Of a stretch of DNA of 49,154 nt, positions 46,365 through 49,154 are shown one piece after another. Each line of letters begins with the position of its first letter. The first letter of the stretch is position 1. This DNA comes from Propionivibrio sp. (GTDB taxonomy: Bacteria; Pseudomonadota; Gammaproteobacteria; Burkholderiales; Rhodocyclaceae). Location of the stretch: assembly GCA_003249625.1 (NCBI GenBank), contig QKII01000147.1:1-49154 (forward strand). Reading direction: 5' to 3'. The notes below the pieces were generated by a model. It was given only the letters and a program-made list of their open reading frames with translations, ran no database searches and was not told the origin of the DNA. A program made the position numbers and the translations under genes.

Positions 46365-46610
46365 ATGAGTGAAGAAGACGAACCGCAATACATCTGCCTC
46401 AACTATTGCATGGTTGACCAGGAAACCGGGTATTGCCTGACCTGCGGCCGACCGCCATTGCCGCCGCCAAGCCTTGATTTTTCGCAGACGAGCTTCGCCG
46501 GCATTCCTTTTACGATAACGCGCAAGCCGGCGTCCGTTTCCTCGGAGTCCGATTCGCCTGGAGATGATGCGTCGTCCGGTCAACCGATTCCCGGTGACTC
46601 CGGCAACTGA
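46365..46610 (+). CDS. Small Cys-rich protein, DUF1289-like, downstream of nifA
   Basis: The 81-residue protein begins with a cluster of four cysteines, in the segment ICLNYCMVDQETGYCLTCGR, which resembles the DUF1289 pattern Cys-x3-Cys-x-(I/V)-Asp-x3-Gly-x-Cys-x-x-Cys-Gly-Arg. It probably binds zinc or an iron-sulfur cluster. The remainder is Pro/Ser-rich and likely disordered. It starts 8 bases after the nifA stop and so is probably in the nifLA operon. The function is unknown; a link to nitrogen fixation is inferred only from position. Confidence 0.65.
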   Translation: MSEEDEPQYICLNYCMVDQETGYCLTCGRPPLPPPSLDFSQTSFAGIPFTITRKPASVSSESDSPGDDASSGQPIPGDSGN

Positions 46611-46657
46611 TAGAGTGCACCGGTTTTTCCCCTAATCCTTTTTCTGGAGAATCGAGC

Positions 46658-47737
46658 ATGTTGTTGTCCCGACTCAAAAGCCTGACAACCGTCGCGGTCG
46701 TCACGCTGTCCTGCCTGTCCGTTGCTCACGCCGCCGATCCGCTTAAGGCCGGTTTTGTTTATATCGGCCCGACCGGCGACCACGGCTGGACCTACGCCCA
46801 CGACCAGGGCCGCAAGAAGATGGAAGCGGAGTCGGGCGGCAAGGTTACGACCACTTTCGTTGAGAACGTGCCGGAAACGGCTGATGCCGAGCGCGTGTTC
46901 CGCGATCTGGCGCAAAAGGGAAACAAGGTCATCTTCGGTACGTCGTTCGGCTACATGAACCAGATGATCAAGGTCGCCAAGGCTTTCCCGAAAACCATCT
47001 TCATGCACGCCACCGGGTACAAGACGGCGTCCAATCTCGGCGTCTACGATGTGCGCACCTATGAAGGCTCGTACATGCTCGGCGTCGTCGCTGGCAAGAT
47101 GAGCAAGAACAACAAGATCGGCTACGTCGGGTCGATCCCGATTCCCGAGGTAATCCGCAACATCAACGCCTTTACCATCGGCGCACGTAGCGTCAACCCG
47201 AAGATCACCACCAAGGTTATCTGGGTTAACTCCTGGTTCGATCCGGGCAAGGAACGTGAAGCAGCGCTTGCTCACATTGCCCAGGGCGCAGACGTGCTGA
47301 TGCAGAATACCGACTCGCCGGCCGTGGTGCAGACCGCGCAGGAAAAGGGCGTGCTGGCCTTCGGCTGGGATTCGGACATGACGAAGTTCGGCGGCAAGGC
47401 GCACCTCGCCGCGTCGATCCTGAACTGGGACGTGATCTACAAGAAGGTAGTCGCCGACGTGCAGGCCGGTACCTGGAAGAAAGGGGATATCTGGTGGGGC
47501 GTCAAGGAAGGCGCAGTCAATATCGACAACTTCGGTGCGGACGTTCCGGCCGACGTGAAGAAACTGGCTGAAGAGCGCCGCGACGCGATCAAGGCCGGCA
47601 AGCTGCATCCCTTCACCGGTCCGCTCAAGGATCAGTCGGGCAAGGAGCTCCTGGCTGCCGGCAAGTCCTACACGGATGCCGAGTTGAAGAAGATGAATTT
47701 CTACGTCGAAGGCGTGGAAGGTTCGATTCCCAAGTAA
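46658..47737 (+). CDS. BMP-family (basic membrane protein) substrate-binding protein
   Basis: The 359-residue protein has a signal peptide (about 1-25, SCLSVAHA) and the Bmp/PnrA fold: KAGFVYIGPTGDHGWTYAHD, VIFGTSFGYMNQMIKVAK, DVRTYEGSYMLGVVAGKMSK, KIGYVGSIPIPEVIRNINAF and GADVLMQNTDSP. Bmp proteins mostly bind nucleosides or purine derivatives for ABC importers. No ABC ATPase or permease follows, so its partner genes are elsewhere or it acts alone. A purine-type phosphoribosyltransferase gene comes next. CTGGAG precedes the start. Confidence 0.92.
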   Translation: MLLSRLKSLTTVAVVTLSCLSVAHAADPLKAGFVYIGPTGDHGWTYAHDQGRKKMEAESGGKVTTTFVENVPETADAERVFRDLAQKGNKVIFGTSFGYMNQMIKVAKAFPKTIFMHATGYKTASNLGVYDVRTYEGSYMLGVVAGKMSKNNKIGYVGSIPIPEVIRNINAFTIGARSVNPKITTKVIWVNSWFDPGKEREAALAHIAQGADVLMQNTDSPAVVQTAQEKGVLAFGWDSDMTKFGGKAHLAASILNWDVIYKKVVADVQAGTWKKGDIWWGVKEGAVNIDNFGADVPADVKKLAEERRDAIKAGKLHPFTGPLKDQSGKELLAAGKSYTDAELKKMNFYVEGVEGSIPK

Positions 47738-47754
47738 TTCAACTTGACAGCGAG

Positions 47755-47782
47755 CGCGGCCTGAGGGCCGCGTTCTGCTTTT
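47755..47782 (+). terminator. Rho-independent terminator after the BMP gene
   Basis: CGCGGCC-TGAG-GGCCGCG forms a perfect 7-base stem with a 4-base loop, followed by TTCTGCTTTT. It separates the binding-protein gene from the phosphoribosyltransferase gene. Confidence 0.8.
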
Positions 47783-47807
47783 GGGGTCGTCGTGCCGCGT
47801 CTATAAT
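47779..47807 (+). promoter_or_regulatory. Candidate sigma-70 promoter of gpt
   Basis: A perfect TATAAT at 47802-47807 is preceded by TTTTGG (47779-47784) at 17 bases. It lies 33 bases before the gpt start codon. The -35 element is weak. Confidence 0.5.
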
Positions 47808-47840
47808 GCGCGCCTTTCGTTCTATCTAAAGGAATTCGCC

Positions 47841-48353
47841 ATGGAATCCTCTTTCATCAGCCCCTACCGGGACGATATCGTGATCTCTTGGCCCGAACTG
47901 CATCGGGATACGCGCGTCCTCTGCCATGCGCTGATGGACAAGGGACCGTTCAAAGGCATTATCGCCATCGCACGTGGCGGTTTGATCCCTGCTGCACTGG
48001 TAGCGCGTGAGTTGGAAATCCGTTTGCTCGATACCGTGTGCGCGTCCAGTTACGAAGAGTCCGCCGAGAACAGCGAAGGGGCGCAGATCATGCGCTCCAG
48101 CGTGAAGATCCTCAAGGGCGTCGAGCACGACGGCGAGGGCTATCTGCTGATCGACGACCTCGTCGATACCGGTAACACCGCCCGCGTCATCCGCAAACTT
48201 CTGCCCAAGGCCTATTTCGCCACGCTCTATGCCAAGCCGATGGGCCGCGAGATCGTCGATCTCTGTGTCAAGGAATTCGCCCAGGACAAGTGGGTCTATT
48301 TTCCTTGGGATATCGATTACAAGTTCGTTCCGCCACTGAAGAAGAACAGGTAA
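47841..48353 (+). CDS. gpt: Xanthine/guanine phosphoribosyltransferase-like protein
   Basis: From ATG 47841 the protein has 170 residues, slightly longer than E. coli Gpt (152). The PRPP-binding motif YLLIDDLVDTGNTARVI is intact and GIIAIARGGLIPAALVARE gives the PPi loop. The C-terminal PWDIDYKF matches the Trp-containing end of Gpt. It converts xanthine and guanine with PRPP to XMP and GMP for purine salvage. AAAGGA lies before the start. The Bmp-type protein upstream may deliver the purine. Confidence 0.9.
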   Translation: MESSFISPYRDDIVISWPELHRDTRVLCHALMDKGPFKGIIAIARGGLIPAALVARELEIRLLDTVCASSYEESAENSEGAQIMRSSVKILKGVEHDGEGYLLIDDLVDTGNTARVIRKLLPKAYFATLYAKPMGREIVDLCVKEFAQDKWVYFPWDIDYKFVPPLKKNR

Positions 48354-48378
48354 TCTCAACCTTGCTCCGATAACTCCA

Positions 48379-49154
48379 ATGCCCGACTCAGCAACTCTGC
48401 TTTCCTACGCGCCACAGGCACTTATCCTCGTTGCTGCCGTCGCTGCCGGCTTTGTGAACGCCATCGCTGGTGGCGGTACCTTCTTCACCTATCCAGCCTT
48501 CGTCCTTGGTGGCGTGCCGCCAGCGCTGGCCAGCGCGTCGAACAACGTTGGCCTGTGGCTCGGCAACGGCATGGCGGCACTGGCTTATCGGCGCGAGCTC
48601 TATGCGATGCGCAAGCATCTCCTGTTTCTCTCTGCTGTAACCGTGATCGGTAGCGGTCTGGGGGCGAGTTTGATCCTGTGGGTCGGCAATGCTGGTTTCT
48701 CCCGCCTGCTGCCTCCTCTGGTGCTGTTCGCTACGCTGTTGTTTACCTACGCTGACAGGGTGCGCGAATGGTTGTTGCGAAAGGCCGAGCAGGCTCATGT
48801 TGGCGAGCCGCGTCCAGGCGGTTCGCTGCGCGCCGCCCTCGGGCTCGGCGTGGTGACCGTGTACGGCGGTTTTTTCGGCGGCGGCGTCAACCTGATGGTT
48901 ATGGCTTCCCTGAGCCTGATGGGCTACAAGAATGTCCAGCACAGCAACGCAATCAAGAATTTCCTGGCGGTAATGATCATCGCCAGCGTATTTGTCGTCT
49001 TCCTGATCCAGGGGGGTATCGCCTGGCAGCAGACCATCGTCTGTGCCTTTGGTGCGATTACTGGCGGTTTTCTTGGTGGCAGCGTCGCGAAACGGATGCC
49101 GGTCGCCTGGTTGCGTGGCGTAGTGATCGCGGTCGGTGTCGTGTTGACAGTGGC
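48379..49154 (+). CDS. TauE/SafE-family membrane exporter, 3' end beyond the window
   Basis: The frame starts with ATG 48379, 25 bases after gpt, and stays open to the edge (258 codons). The translated part has about seven hydrophobic helices, with the family motif FVNAIAGGGTFFTYPAFVL early and GFFGGGVNLMVMASLSLMG later, which form the two TauE repeats. These permeases export sulfite or sulfonates, or carry other anions. There is no clear Shine-Dalgarno. The substrate and C-terminus are unknown. Confidence 0.88.
   Translation, partial: MPDSATLLSYAPQALILVAAVAAGFVNAIAGGGTFFTYPAFVLGGVPPALASASNNVGLWLGNGMAALAYRRELYAMRKHLLFLSAVTVIGSGLGASLILWVGNAGFSRLLPPLVLFATLLFTYADRVREWLLRKAEQAHVGEPRPGGSLRAALGLGVVTVYGGFFGGGVNLMVMASLSLMGYKNVQHSNAIKNFLAVMIIASVFVVFLIQGGIAWQQTIVCAFGAITGGFLGGSVAKRMPVAWLRGVVIAVGVVLTV

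Noticed and set aside
47744..47749. Perfect TTGACA near the end of the BMP gene
   Set aside because: No -10 element lies 16-18 bases downstream; that place is occupied by the terminator stem.

Overview
The window looks like a chromosomal segment of a high-GC betaproteobacterium, most like the Rhodocyclaceae (Propionivibrio, Dechloromonas, Azoarcus relatives). This is inferred from the protein families and gene sets (nifLA, Rnf, monomeric isocitrate dehydrogenase, BtsSR/CstA); no search was run. No rRNA, tRNA, CRISPR array or intact insertion sequence was seen.

Layout. (1) 1-982: tail of a probable TRAP solute-binding protein, facing a convergent IclR regulator. (2) 1498-8337: monomeric NADP-isocitrate dehydrogenase followed by a citrate lyase operon (citD, a PPC/DUF296 gene, citE, citF, citX, citG); citC is absent. 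(3) 8532-13308, minus strand: a compact SOS operon behind one strong LexA box, encoding a Zn-ribbon protein, a UvrD-like helicase, UmuD, UmuC and an SRAP (YedK/HMCES) protein. (4) 13428-19113: an accessory stretch with a PsiF-repeat protein, a decayed thermonuclease gene, and a three-gene operon of a membrane sensor, a sensor-HAMP-MFS fusion and a periplasmic binding protein. (5) 19186-23207, minus strand: a pyruvate-sensing BtsS/BtsR-like two-component system with a CstA-family transporter. (6) 23421-30063: chemoreceptor, YjbQ, patatin lipoprotein, VOC protein, aminotransferase and citrate synthase. (7) 30448-37444: a ROK regulator, a sugar ABC transporter, a TIM-barrel isomerase and a Gfo/Idh/MocA dehydrogenase, probably a carbohydrate catabolic operon. 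(8) 37573-46610: the rnfABCDGE-rnfH operon (minus strand) divergent from nifL-nifA and a small Cys-rich gene, sharing a control region with a TGT-N10-ACA NifA site and sigma-54 promoters. (9) 46658-49154: a BMP-family binding protein, a Gpt-like phosphoribosyltransferase and a truncated TauE-type exporter.

How the genes fit together. Citrate synthase, isocitrate dehydrogenase and citrate lyase place citrate metabolism at both ends of the window. Rnf can supply low-potential electrons to nitrogenase, and its pairing with nifLA suggests joint control by fixed nitrogen and redox state. The SOS operon combines translesion synthesis, a helicase and an abasic-site shield in one damage-induced unit. 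The least familiar element is the sensor/MFS-fusion/binding-protein operon at 14677-18424.
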